Below, in pieces: positions 48,695 through 56,198 of a stretch of DNA of 64,000 nucleotides. The notes below the pieces were generated by a model. That model was not told the origin of the DNA. It ran no database searches and worked only from the letters and a program-made list of their open reading frames with translations. The DNA lies in the NCBI RefSeq assembly GCF_004614235.1, contig NZ_SPVH01000002.1, positions 496,001 to 560,000 on the forward strand. The letters are read 5' to 3'. Positions within the stretch are counted from its first letter, which is position 1. Every line of letters begins with the position of its first letter. The position numbers and the translations under genes were made by a program. Source of the DNA: Brevundimonas intermedia (GTDB lineage Bacteria > Pseudomonadota > Alphaproteobacteria > Caulobacterales > Caulobacteraceae).

Positions 48695-49668
48695 AGGAGG
48701 CGACGGACCTTTGGTTCGCCGCCCGCAAGGCGGGCCGCAAGGACGCCCTCAACACGGCCCGCCGCATTAAGATTCTGCTTCGCCATATCCCCGGCGCGAC
48801 GCCCTTGGCGGAGATCGGCGCCAGGACCATCACCGAGGCGATGAACGCCCGGCGCTTCGAACCCATCCTGCGCGGCAAGAACCGCAAGGACACAGGCAAG
48901 CTGCCCACCAACAGCACCATCAACCGCGATCTGATCGACAGCACCCTGCGCCCGATCATCCGCTACGCCAGCCGCAACCTTGAAGCCAAGGTCAAGGACA
49001 TCCCCTGGTCGGACCTGCGCCTGTCCGAGCCGCGCGGTGTGGTCATCTGGTTCACGGACGAACAGATCGACGCCTGGGCGGCGCACATGCCCCACTGGCA
49101 CCGCCCGGTGCTGCGCTTCATGCTGCGTTACGGCGTCCGACTGCGCGAGGCCTTCTTCGACTTCGACGAAGCGATCCACGACAGCCCGGCCGGGATGGAT
49201 ATCTACACTCGCGACCGCAAGAACGGGCCGCACGTCGTCGCCCTGCTGGACGAAGACGCCAGGGAAATGCGCGCCCGCATCGGCCGCGCTCGCGCCTTCA
49301 ACGTCGGGCGGCCGGCACCGGACCAGCTGACGACGCCGTGGTTCCGCGAAATGAAGGACGGCAGCCTGCGCCCTATCCATTGGCGCGGCTTCCAATCGGC
49401 CTCCGACCTCGCCCTTGATCGCGCCGGCATCAACGCCCGCCCCGCTCACGATGCGCGACACCATGCCGGGACCATGCTGCTGCGCCTCAGCAAGGGCGAT
49501 CTGGCCAGCGTCAAGGAACTGCTGGGCCACGAGGCGATCCAGTCCACCATGCGCTACGCCCACACTTCGCGGGACGACCTGCGCACGGCGCTGCGTCACG
49601 CATACGCCACACCAGAAGCGTCCGAAGACGAAAACGCCAACGAAAACAACGACAAAAAGACCGCTTAG
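48529..49668 (+). CDS. int: Tyrosine-type integrase
   Basis: A 379-residue tyrosine recombinase with a N-terminal arm-binding region ('GDIWWYDFTVKGERFRGSTG'), a core-binding domain (about 50-165) and catalytic residues Arg204 ('GVRLREA'), Lys231, His307-x-x-Arg310 ('HDARHH'), His334 ('LLGHE') and Tyr343 ('MRYAH'). It recombines the 42-bp core in tRNA-Leu. GGAGG lies 7 bases before GTG 48529. The stop is six bases before the attR core. Confidence 0.92.
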   Translation: MPVYKRGDIWWYDFTVKGERFRGSTGARSKEVAVKLERREYDAALLGDLHKPLTLEEATDLWFAARKAGRKDALNTARRIKILLRHIPGATPLAEIGARTITEAMNARRFEPILRGKNRKDTGKLPTNSTINRDLIDSTLRPIIRYASRNLEAKVKDIPWSDLRLSEPRGVVIWFTDEQIDAWAAHMPHWHRPVLRFMLRYGVRLREAFFDFDEAIHDSPAGMDIYTRDRKNGPHVVALLDEDAREMRARIGRARAFNVGRPAPDQLTTPWFREMKDGSLRPIHWRGFQSASDLALDRAGINARPAHDARHHAGTMLLRLSKGDLASVKELLGHEAIQSTMRYAHTSRDDLRTALRHAYATPEASEDENANENNDKKTA

Positions 49669-49674
49669 ACCGGC

Positions 49675-49727
49675 TTCAAAATCCTGTTCCGAAAGGAGTG
49701 CCGGTTCGACCCCGGCCGCCCGCACCA
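49675..49727 (+). other. attR core (copy of tRNA-Leu 3' end)
   Basis: Matches 6757-6809 at 52 of 53 bases; the 42-bp exact part is 49686-49727. It lacks the acceptor and D arms, so it is not a tRNA gene. Confidence 0.93.
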
Positions 49728-49744
49728 CCTTCTTGAAAACCTGA

Positions 49745-50596
49745 TCAGCCCAGCTGGCGGTGGAAAGACCCCGCCACGTCGGCCAGGACCGTCGCCTTCT
49801 TGCGGAACAGGGGCGAGAAGGTCGCGATCAGGTCGGCGTGATCCAGGCCGGGATAGAGTTTGGCCTCCGAGCGGCCGCCGACCGCGCGCATGCGATCGTT
49901 CAGGATGATCGTGTCCTCGTCGTGGACCACGGTGTCGGCCGTGCCGTGGCCCAGCCACAGCGGCGGGGCGTCGGGGCGCACGAAGGTGACGGGCTGGGTC
50001 AGGGTCGGGTCCGGCGCGCGGCCGAAGGCGTTGCGCGACGCCGCCACGTCGAACGGCAGGAAGTCGTAAGGCCCCGCCAGGCCCGCGGCCGCCTTGATCA
50101 GGTCGGGCCGACCGACGGCGGCCATGTAGCGCCGGTCCAGCGCGATCATCATCGCCAGATGCGCGCCCGCAGAATGGCCCAGCACGCCCAGCCGCGCGGG
50201 ATCGCCGCCATATTGAGCCGCCACGTCGGCCGCCTTGGCCGTAGCGGCGGCGGCGTCCTCGATGAAGGCCGGGAAGACGACCTGCGGCACGACGCGATAG
50301 TCCGGCAGGGCCACGACGAAGCCTTGCGCCGCCAGGGCTTGCGCCGCCCAGCCGTACTGGCTGCGCGAGCCTGAATCCCAGCCGCCGCCATAGAAGAAGA
50401 CCAGGATCGGATAGGGTCCCGGCGCGGTCGGGGCGTAGAGATCCATCTGCTGGCGCGGATCGTCGCCATAGGCGATGTCGCGCGCGACGCGGCGGACGCC
50501 GCCATCTCTCGGCCCCAGGGTGTTGAGCAGGCCCAACGGCGAGCAGGCGGCGGCGAGAAGCCCGAGGGCGGGCGCGAAAAGTCCACGGCGGGTCAT
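49745..50596 (-). CDS. Alpha/beta-hydrolase esterase, lipoprotein
   Basis: A 283-residue esterase of the BD-FAE/HSL-like group. The N-terminus is a lipoprotein signal (AAACS with the Cys near residue 18). The oxyanion motif is 'FFYGGGWDSG', the nucleophile elbow 'LGHSAGAHLA', the acid in 'HGTADTVVHDED' and the His in 'GLDHADLI'. It should be a membrane-anchored periplasmic carboxylesterase. ATG 50596 with GGAG 8 bases upstream is used. First host gene right of the prophage. Confidence 0.85.
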   Translation of the reverse strand: MTRRGLFAPALGLLAAACSPLGLLNTLGPRDGGVRRVARDIAYGDDPRQQMDLYAPTAPGPYPILVFFYGGGWDSGSRSQYGWAAQALAAQGFVVALPDYRVVPQVVFPAFIEDAAAATAKAADVAAQYGGDPARLGVLGHSAGAHLAMMIALDRRYMAAVGRPDLIKAAAGLAGPYDFLPFDVAASRNAFGRAPDPTLTQPVTFVRPDAPPLWLGHGTADTVVHDEDTIILNDRMRAVGGRSEAKLYPGLDHADLIATFSPLFRKKATVLADVAGSFHRQLG

Positions 50597-50671
50597 GCGG
50601 AGTACTCCATCGCGCTTCAATACGTTCGCTCCAGCCGATCGGTCGTCGTCGCCTTGACGAATACCGCGCCC

Positions 50672-52759
50672 CTACCTGGCGTTGGCGATCAGTCTCCCGC
50701 AGTCCGCGTTCTCGGCCAGGCCCGGATCGACGAAGGCGAACAGGGCCGTCACCGGCGCCACCACCGCGCCCAGCAGCCCCGCCAGCCCGCCCTGCGAGAC
50801 CATCTCGCGCACATCCACTCCCACCTCGGGCGCGGTCAGGGGGCCGGACACCGTGATCGGAGCCCACAGGCGCAGCAGGCGCGGCTTCTTGGATTCGCCG
50901 TCGATCTTCAGGTTCAATGTCTCGGCGCCCAGGTCGATCGTGCCCTTGCCCTGGGCCAGCACCACATCGGTGTCGATGATGAAGGTCCGGGCCGTCGCCG
51001 TGCCCCCGCTGACGGTGAAATCGGCGACCGCGCAGCGGATCTGGCTTTCGGACTGGTCGCCGCTGAGCAATTTAAGCAGGCCGGCGCTGGCGTTGATGCC
51101 CAACAGTTCGGCGAAGGCCGCCCGCATCCGACCGTTCGGCACAACCAGGCTGAGCGAGCCCTTGGACGCCGCCGCAAAGTCATGGATCGAGGCGCCCGGC
51201 CCCTCCAGCTTGGCCCGGCCCAGGGCGCGGCCGCTCAACGGCGACGATCCATTGCGCGCAGGGATGATCGATTCCAGCGGATAGCCGGCCAGCCGCAGAT
51301 CGACGGTGCTGTAGGGCGTGGTTTTGGTCGCATCGATCCGCGCCGTGCCGTTCATCTCGCCCCGGTTGAAGTTGAAGCTGATGGGGTCGAGCTTCAGAAT
51401 GCCGTCCTTCAGATCGGCGCCGAGGTTCACGGCGCGCACGTCGAACTCGTTCGCCTTCACCGCCGCCGCCCGATAGGTCAGCGTCCCGTCCATCGTCTGC
51501 AGGCGTTCGGTCTGAAGCTTGGCGTCCGGCAGCAGCTTGCCGCCGACAACGACCGGCGCCTCGGTATCCGTCCCGGCCGCATTGGTCCGGACGCGCGCGC
51601 CCAGCACGGCGGCAAGGTCGTCGATGTCCAGCCTGCGCGAGGTCAGCTGCGCATCCACGCGCAGGCGCTCGGCGGAATCGATCCGCACCTCGCCCGACAG
51701 GTCGGACGCGCCGACCCGGCCGTCGAAATCCTTGAAGGTCCAGGTCCGTTCGTTGCGGTTCAAAGCGCCCGACAGCCGATAGGCCGGCGTGTTGGGCAGG
51801 GTGACGCCGGTCAGCAGATAGAGATCGGACAGATTGCCGCCCTCGATCGTCATCGTCGCATCGAACCGGCCCAGGTCGAACGGCCGCGTGATCGCCCCCT
51901 TGGCGTTCAGCGACGAACCTGCCCCGGTCACGTTCGCCTCGAACCGATAGGGTCGATCGCGCCGAATGTTCATGAAGGGTCCGCCCTCGATCTTCAGCGT
52001 CAGGGGCGATCCCCTGACATCGCCGCGTCCGTCCAGCACGAAGCCCGCCGCGCCGCTGGCCGCCTCTCGCGCGTTGACGGCGGCTTGCAGCGTCAGGCCG
52101 CGCCGCTGTTCGTCGAAGGACAGCTGGCCGTCGGTGATGATCAGTTGCTGGATGACCGGCAGCTTCAGCCCCTCGCCGGTGTCGGGCTTGTTCGGGTTCA
52201 ACGCCCAGCTCTTGCGTCCGTCCTTGGCCGTGATCAGCACCACCCTGGGCCGGGTGAAGCTGAGCAGCGGCATCTCGATCTGGCCGGCCAGCAGCTTCCT
52301 CAGCCTGACCGAGGCGCGGATTTCATCGACGTCGGCCGTGTCGCGATCCCGCGCCCAGTCCGGCCCGCCGACCTTGAGCCCCCGCACAATGGCGGATGGC
52401 GTCCAGCTGAACAGGTTGACGTCCAGATCCCCCGTCAGGGCGATCTGGCGATCGTATTTGACCGAGGCCCAGCGCCCTATGGGACCGCGCAACATGTTCC
52501 AGTCGAACAGGGCCAGGAACAGCACGACGACCGCGACGAGGACCAAGACGACCCCGGCCGCCCATTTCTCCGCCGATGCGGGCCGCCGCGCCGCCGCATA
52601 GACGGGGTCATTGTCGCGAACCCAGTCGCGCCAGGACCGCAGGCGCACGCCCGCAGGGACCAATGCCCTTTGATGCACGTCAGCCCGAAAAGTCCGCCAA
52701 TTCCGTGGGTTCGACAATCGCTCGTCTCCGTCAGCCACACAGAACGCATCAGCCCCCAT
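50672..52759 (-). CDS. AsmA-family envelope protein
   Basis: A 695-residue AsmA family protein. One N-terminal membrane helix (about residues 66-90 of the long frame, 'WAAGVVLVLVAVVVLFLALFDWNML') anchors a long periplasmic beta-rich body ('RQIALTGDLDVNLFSWTPSAIVRGLKVGGPDWA'), ending in the AsmA C-terminal domain ('GTIDLGAETLNLKIDG', 'PITVSGPLTAPEVGVD'). AsmA-like proteins help lipid movement and outer-membrane upkeep. The start is uncertain: ATG 52759 is used; later GTG codons near 52680 are possible because the first 60 residues look unusual. Confidence 0.85.
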   Translation of the reverse strand: MGADAFCVADGDERLSNPRNWRTFRADVHQRALVPAGVRLRSWRDWVRDNDPVYAAARRPASAEKWAAGVVLVLVAVVVLFLALFDWNMLRGPIGRWASVKYDRQIALTGDLDVNLFSWTPSAIVRGLKVGGPDWARDRDTADVDEIRASVRLRKLLAGQIEMPLLSFTRPRVVLITAKDGRKSWALNPNKPDTGEGLKLPVIQQLIITDGQLSFDEQRRGLTLQAAVNAREAASGAAGFVLDGRGDVRGSPLTLKIEGGPFMNIRRDRPYRFEANVTGAGSSLNAKGAITRPFDLGRFDATMTIEGGNLSDLYLLTGVTLPNTPAYRLSGALNRNERTWTFKDFDGRVGASDLSGEVRIDSAERLRVDAQLTSRRLDIDDLAAVLGARVRTNAAGTDTEAPVVVGGKLLPDAKLQTERLQTMDGTLTYRAAAVKANEFDVRAVNLGADLKDGILKLDPISFNFNRGEMNGTARIDATKTTPYSTVDLRLAGYPLESIIPARNGSSPLSGRALGRAKLEGPGASIHDFAAASKGSLSLVVPNGRMRAAFAELLGINASAGLLKLLSGDQSESQIRCAVADFTVSGGTATARTFIIDTDVVLAQGKGTIDLGAETLNLKIDGESKKPRLLRLWAPITVSGPLTAPEVGVDVREMVSQGGLAGLLGAVVAPVTALFAFVDPGLAENADCGRLIANAR

Positions 52760-52895
52760 TTGGCACCGCAACGTCAACCCGCCATTGCGTGTCGCCTATT
52801 TGACGTGAACTTGTCGCATAATCTTTACAAACAGAAATATCGGCGCATATTTCGTCAGAGTCCTGATCTTAATTCAGGCCATGGAGGATGCCCGG

Positions 52896-53237
52896 ATGAC
52901 CCGTTTTCTCACGCCTGCACTGATCGCCGCCGCCCTGGCGGCCGCCGCTACGCCCAGTCTTGCCCAGCAGAGTCTGGCCCAGCAGAGTCCGGCCCAGCAG
53001 ACGCAAGCCCGCGAAACCGTGAGCCCCGCCGCGCTTCGGGCGGTGATGGCGTGCAAGACCGACACGGCGACGCGTCGCGCCTATCAGCGCGAGTTCGGCG
53101 CCGCGCCCGTCTTCGTGACTGCACAGGAGGCCGTCGCCGCCCGCGAGAACGGCCAGCGCTGGTCCACGCCGCGCTGCATGACCGAGCATCAGTACAACCG
53201 ACTGGTCGCCTCGACCCAGACGCGCGCCTCGCTCTGA
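52896..53237 (+). CDS. Small secreted protein, unknown
   Basis: A 113-residue protein with a Sec signal (MTRFLTPALIAAALAAAATPSLAQ) followed by a short AQQS repeat and a mature part with two Cys ('ALRAVMACKTDTATRRAYQREFG', 'STPRCMTEHQYNRLVAS'), probably disulfide-linked. GGAGG lies 7 bases before ATG 52896. Family not recognised. It converges on the S9 peptidase gene with a shared terminator. Confidence 0.65.
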   Translation: MTRFLTPALIAAALAAAATPSLAQQSLAQQSPAQQTQARETVSPAALRAVMACKTDTATRRAYQREFGAAPVFVTAQEAVAARENGQRWSTPRCMTEHQYNRLVASTQTRASL

Positions 53238-53258
53238 GCCCCATATCGAGCGCATAAG

Positions 53259-53288
53259 ATAAGGGGCGCGGCCTTTCGACCGCGCCCC
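53259..53288. terminator. Bidirectional terminator
   Basis: Perfect 11-bp arms AAGGGGCGCGG and CCGCGCCCCTT around an 8-base loop, with T runs on each side. It lies between the converging small secreted protein and the S9 peptidase. Confidence 0.85.
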
Positions 53289-53314
53289 TTTCTGTCATTC
53301 CGGACTGCCCCGCC

Positions 53315-55432
53315 TTACTGTGCGGGCGTCAGATATTTGTTCAGCCAGCCGAACACTTCGTTGTGCCATTGCAGGCTGTTGGCCGGCTTCAGCACCCAGT
53401 GGTTCTCGTTGGGGAAGACGATCAGGCGGCTGTCGATGCCGCGCCGTTGCAGCGCCGTGAAGGTCGACAGGCCCTGGGCGGTGGGAATGCGGAAGTCGCG
53501 ATCGCCTTGGACAACCAGCATCGGCGTCTTCCAGTTCTCGACGTGGTTGGCCGGGTTGAACTTCTGATAGCCTTCGGGCTTGTCCCACGGCGTGCCGCCG
53601 TATTCCCACTCGGTGAACCACAGCTCCTCGGTCGAATAGCCCATGCCGAAGGTGTCGAAGACGCCGTCGTGATTGACCAGGCACTTGAACTCGTTCGACC
53701 AATTGCCGGCGATCCAGTTGATCATATAGCCGCCGTACGACGCGCCGAGCGCGCAGGCGTTGTCGCCGTCCAGGAAGCTGTATTTCTGTTGCGCCGCCGC
53801 CCAGCCCTTCTGCAGGTCTTCCAGCGGGCGGTCGCCCCAGTGCTGGCTGATCGCGTCGGTGAAGGCCTGGCCGTAGCCGGTCGAGCCGTGGAAATCGATC
53901 ATCACAACCGCATAGCCCGCCCCGGCGTAGGTCTCGGGGTTCCAGCGATAGGACCAGCCGTCGCCGAACGAGCCCTGCGGTCCGCCGTGGATCAGGAAGG
54001 CGACCGGATATTTGCGGCCTTCGACATAGCCGGCCGGCTTGATGACATAGCCGTGGACCGTCTCGTTGTTCCAGCCGGGGAAGCTGAACTGCTCATACTC
54101 GCCGAACGATTTGGCGGCGAAGGCGGGGTTTGACTGCGTCAGGCGGCGCGGCATTTCGCGACCGAGGTAGGTCTTGAAATACAGGTCGCCCGGCTCGCGC
54201 AGGCTGTCCTGGGCGAAGACGAAACCCGAGGGCGTCTGCTGGAAGGCCGAGACGTGGCCCGCGCCCGTGATCGGCGTCACCACCCCGTTGCGCGCATCCA
54301 CCGAGAACAGCTTGGTCGAGCCCACGTCGCCCGCCGTCGTGTACAGCGTCTGGCCGTCGCGCGACCATTGCAGGGTGTCGGCCGACCGGTCCCAGTTCGA
54401 GGCGATCTCGCGCTTCTGGCCGGTTTCGAGATCCATCAGCACGATCTGATAGCGATCCGCCTCGAAGCCCGGGCGCGCCATGGCGCGATAGGCCAGGGTC
54501 CGCCCGTCCGGCGAGAAGACCGGGCCGGTGTCCCAAGCGTCGTTGTCGTCGGTCAGGTTGGTGAAGGTGCCGTCGCCCGACAGGCCGTTGGTCTTCCACA
54601 GGTCGAAGTTGGTGCTCCATGGCTCGGTCTGGCCGGCCAGACGCGCCGAAAAGACTACGGCGTCGCCCGCCGGCGTGAAGACGAACTCGCTCTCGTCGCC
54701 GAACGGCTTGGATGGCGTGTCGCCGTCGAAGCCTTTCGTCACCCAGGCCGGCGTTCCCGTCGCCTTGCCGTCGCGGCCGATGGACTGGACGAACAGGTGG
54801 TTCTGGGTGTGGTCGTTCCAGGTGTCCCAGTGACGCACGAACATGCGGTCATAGACTTGGCCCGTCGTCTTCTGATCGGCGATGGCCTTGCCCTGTTCGA
54901 CCGAGGCGTTCAGGTCGGCCGCGTTCGGATAGACGGCCAGCGAAACCGCCACCTTGTCGCCCGTCGGGCTGATCCGATAGGCGTTCACGTCGGTCGGCAG
55001 GTTGGTCACCTGCACCGGCGCCGACGTCGGCGAGGCCACGCGCCACACCTGGCTCGCGCCCGACTTGCCCGACAGGAAATACAGATTGCCGTCCCCGCCC
55101 CAGCGCGCGGTGTTGGCGCCCTGGTCCGAGATGGCCAGACGGCGCGGCGCGGCGTCCGGCGTGGTCAGGTCCAGGATCCAGAGGCTGCCGGCGCGGCTGT
55201 TGGCGTCCACGTCCGTGGTCGTGACCGAATAGACGACATAGCGGCCGTCCGGCGACACCTGCGGATCGCCCAGCCGGTTGGCGGTGATCATGTCCTGATA
55301 GGTGAAGGCGTCAGGCGTCGCAGGCGCGGCGGGAACCGGGGCGGGCGGAACCTGGACCAGGGCCAAGGCCGGAACGGCGCTCATCAGAGCGACAGCCGCG
55401 CAGGCGGCGGACAGAAGGGAACGGTGACGCAT
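53315..55432 (-). CDS. Secreted S9 prolyl oligopeptidase-type peptidase
   Basis: A 705-residue peptidase: signal peptide to about residue 24, WD40-like/beta-propeller domain (about 45-430: 'DPQVSPDGRYVVYSV', 'PVFSPDGRTLAYRAM'), and an alpha/beta-hydrolase domain from about 450. The catalytic Ser565 is in 'GASYGGYM', the Asp in 'GDRDFRIP' and the His in 'NENHWV'. It cleaves short peptides in the periplasm, typically dipeptidyl aminopeptidase style. It is a paralogue of 56199-58283. GGAAGAG precedes the ATG at 55432. Confidence 0.9.
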   Translation of the reverse strand: MRHRSLLSAACAAVALMSAVPALALVQVPPAPVPAAPATPDAFTYQDMITANRLGDPQVSPDGRYVVYSVTTTDVDANSRAGSLWILDLTTPDAAPRRLAISDQGANTARWGGDGNLYFLSGKSGASQVWRVASPTSAPVQVTNLPTDVNAYRISPTGDKVAVSLAVYPNAADLNASVEQGKAIADQKTTGQVYDRMFVRHWDTWNDHTQNHLFVQSIGRDGKATGTPAWVTKGFDGDTPSKPFGDESEFVFTPAGDAVVFSARLAGQTEPWSTNFDLWKTNGLSGDGTFTNLTDDNDAWDTGPVFSPDGRTLAYRAMARPGFEADRYQIVLMDLETGQKREIASNWDRSADTLQWSRDGQTLYTTAGDVGSTKLFSVDARNGVVTPITGAGHVSAFQQTPSGFVFAQDSLREPGDLYFKTYLGREMPRRLTQSNPAFAAKSFGEYEQFSFPGWNNETVHGYVIKPAGYVEGRKYPVAFLIHGGPQGSFGDGWSYRWNPETYAGAGYAVVMIDFHGSTGYGQAFTDAISQHWGDRPLEDLQKGWAAAQQKYSFLDGDNACALGASYGGYMINWIAGNWSNEFKCLVNHDGVFDTFGMGYSTEELWFTEWEYGGTPWDKPEGYQKFNPANHVENWKTPMLVVQGDRDFRIPTAQGLSTFTALQRRGIDSRLIVFPNENHWVLKPANSLQWHNEVFGWLNKYLTPAQ

Positions 55433-55510
55433 CAAGCTCTTCCTCGGAAATCTTGCTGCGCGAGGCGTAGCACCGCCGTTCGCCGGGCGGAAGTTGCCGC
55501 GAACGACCGA

Positions 55511-55520
55511 CTTAGCTAAG
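55511..55520. promoter_or_regulatory. CTTAGCTAAG palindrome upstream of phd
   Basis: A perfect 10-bp palindrome followed by a half repeat (ATAGTTAG) 37 bases before the antitoxin start. Phd-type antitoxins bind such sites to control their operon; the assignment here is by position. Confidence 0.5.
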
Positions 55521-55556
55521 ATAGTTAGACCAACCCAAGATCCCGGGGAGCGAGAC

Positions 55557-55802
55557 ATGACCGTCGTCACCGTCCATCACGCCAAGACCCACCTGTCCAA
55601 ACTGATCGCCGCCGCCGAACGCGGCGAAGAGGTCGTCATCGCCCGCGGCGACAAGCCGGCCGTGCGGATCGTGCCGTTCGAACCGGCCGCCAAGCCTGAT
55701 CGCAAGCCGGGCCGGCTGAAGGGCGTTGTGGCGATGGACGCGCGGTTCTTCGATCCCTTGCCAGAGGATGAACTGCGCCTTTGGGAGGGACAGGGCGAAT
55801 GA
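55557..55802 (+). CDS. Phd/YefM-type antitoxin
   Basis: An 81-residue antitoxin of the Phd/YefM family: 'VTVHHAKTHLSKLIAAAERGEEVVIARGDKPAVRIVPF' is the usual DNA-binding N-terminal domain. The C-terminal part ('PLPEDELRLWEGQGE') should bind and neutralise the PIN toxin encoded next. The stop overlaps the toxin start (ATGA), which couples expression. It also probably represses its own promoter. Confidence 0.88.
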   Translation: MTVVTVHHAKTHLSKLIAAAERGEEVVIARGDKPAVRIVPFEPAAKPDRKPGRLKGVVAMDARFFDPLPEDELRLWEGQGE

Positions 55803-56185
55803 GGCTGCTGCTCGACACCCACGCCCTGATCTGGTGGATGTCCGGCGAGGCCGGCCTAAGCTGCACCGCTGACGCGGCGATACGGGACGGCGGCAATACC
55901 GTCTTCGTCAGCGCGGTCTCGGCCTATGAGATCGCGCTCAAACACGGCATGGGCCGTCTTCCCCAAGCCGCACCGTTGGCAGAACGCTTCGAAGCCGAAG
56001 TCGAGATCGAAGGTTTCGCCGTTCTTCCCATCACCGCCCGCGAGGCGTCGCAAGCCGGCCGCATGGACAATGCCCACCGCGATCCGTTCGACCGGCTGCT
56101 GATCGCCCAGGGTCTGCTCAACGAACTGACGCTCGTCTCCAACGAGCGCCTGTTCGACAGTTTCGGAGTGGCCAGAATTTGGTGA
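55799..56185 (+). CDS. VapC-type PIN-domain toxin
   Basis: A 128-residue PIN RNase. The acid residues are Asp6 ('LLLDTHALIWW'), Glu in 'SAYEIALKHG' and Asp in 'HRDPFDRLL', as needed for metal binding. When free of antitoxin it would cut RNA, commonly tRNA, and slow growth. It is paired with the Phd antitoxin and lies between two S9 peptidase paralogues. Confidence 0.88.
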   Translation: MRLLLDTHALIWWMSGEAGLSCTADAAIRDGGNTVFVSAVSAYEIALKHGMGRLPQAAPLAERFEAEVEIEGFAVLPITAREASQAGRMDNAHRDPFDRLLIAQGLLNELTLVSNERLFDSFGVARIW

Positions 56186-56198
56186 CCGATCTGGCGAC

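Larger units (their letters stand above)
6768..49727. mobile_element. Tailed prophage (siphovirus-like), about 42.9 kb
   Basis: The element is bounded by 42-bp direct repeats and carries, without visible gaps, all modules of a temperate tailed phage: integrase and excisionase, repressor with operators, primase and helicase, GpA-type terminase, lambda-type portal, capsid, tail tube, tape measure, tail fibre, muramidase, holin-like protein and spanins. No sheath or baseplate-wedge genes of a contractile tail are seen, so a non-contractile tail is inferred. Late genes are on the minus strand; the early right operon and int are on the plus strand. No broken structural gene was seen, so it may be inducible. 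Confidence 0.95.

Noticed and set aside
49675..49727. Second tRNA-Leu gene
   Set aside because: Only the 3' half is present; the acceptor 5' strand, D arm and anticodon stem 5' half are missing. It is attR.
50654..53257. 867-codon plus-strand open frame opposite the AsmA gene
   Set aside because: It is antisense to a clear AsmA-family protein. High G+C makes long shadow frames common; its protein is rich in Arg, Gln and His with no domain. The same holds for 2569-4287, 4161-5996, 26515-28407, 56280-58274 and 61390-63897.
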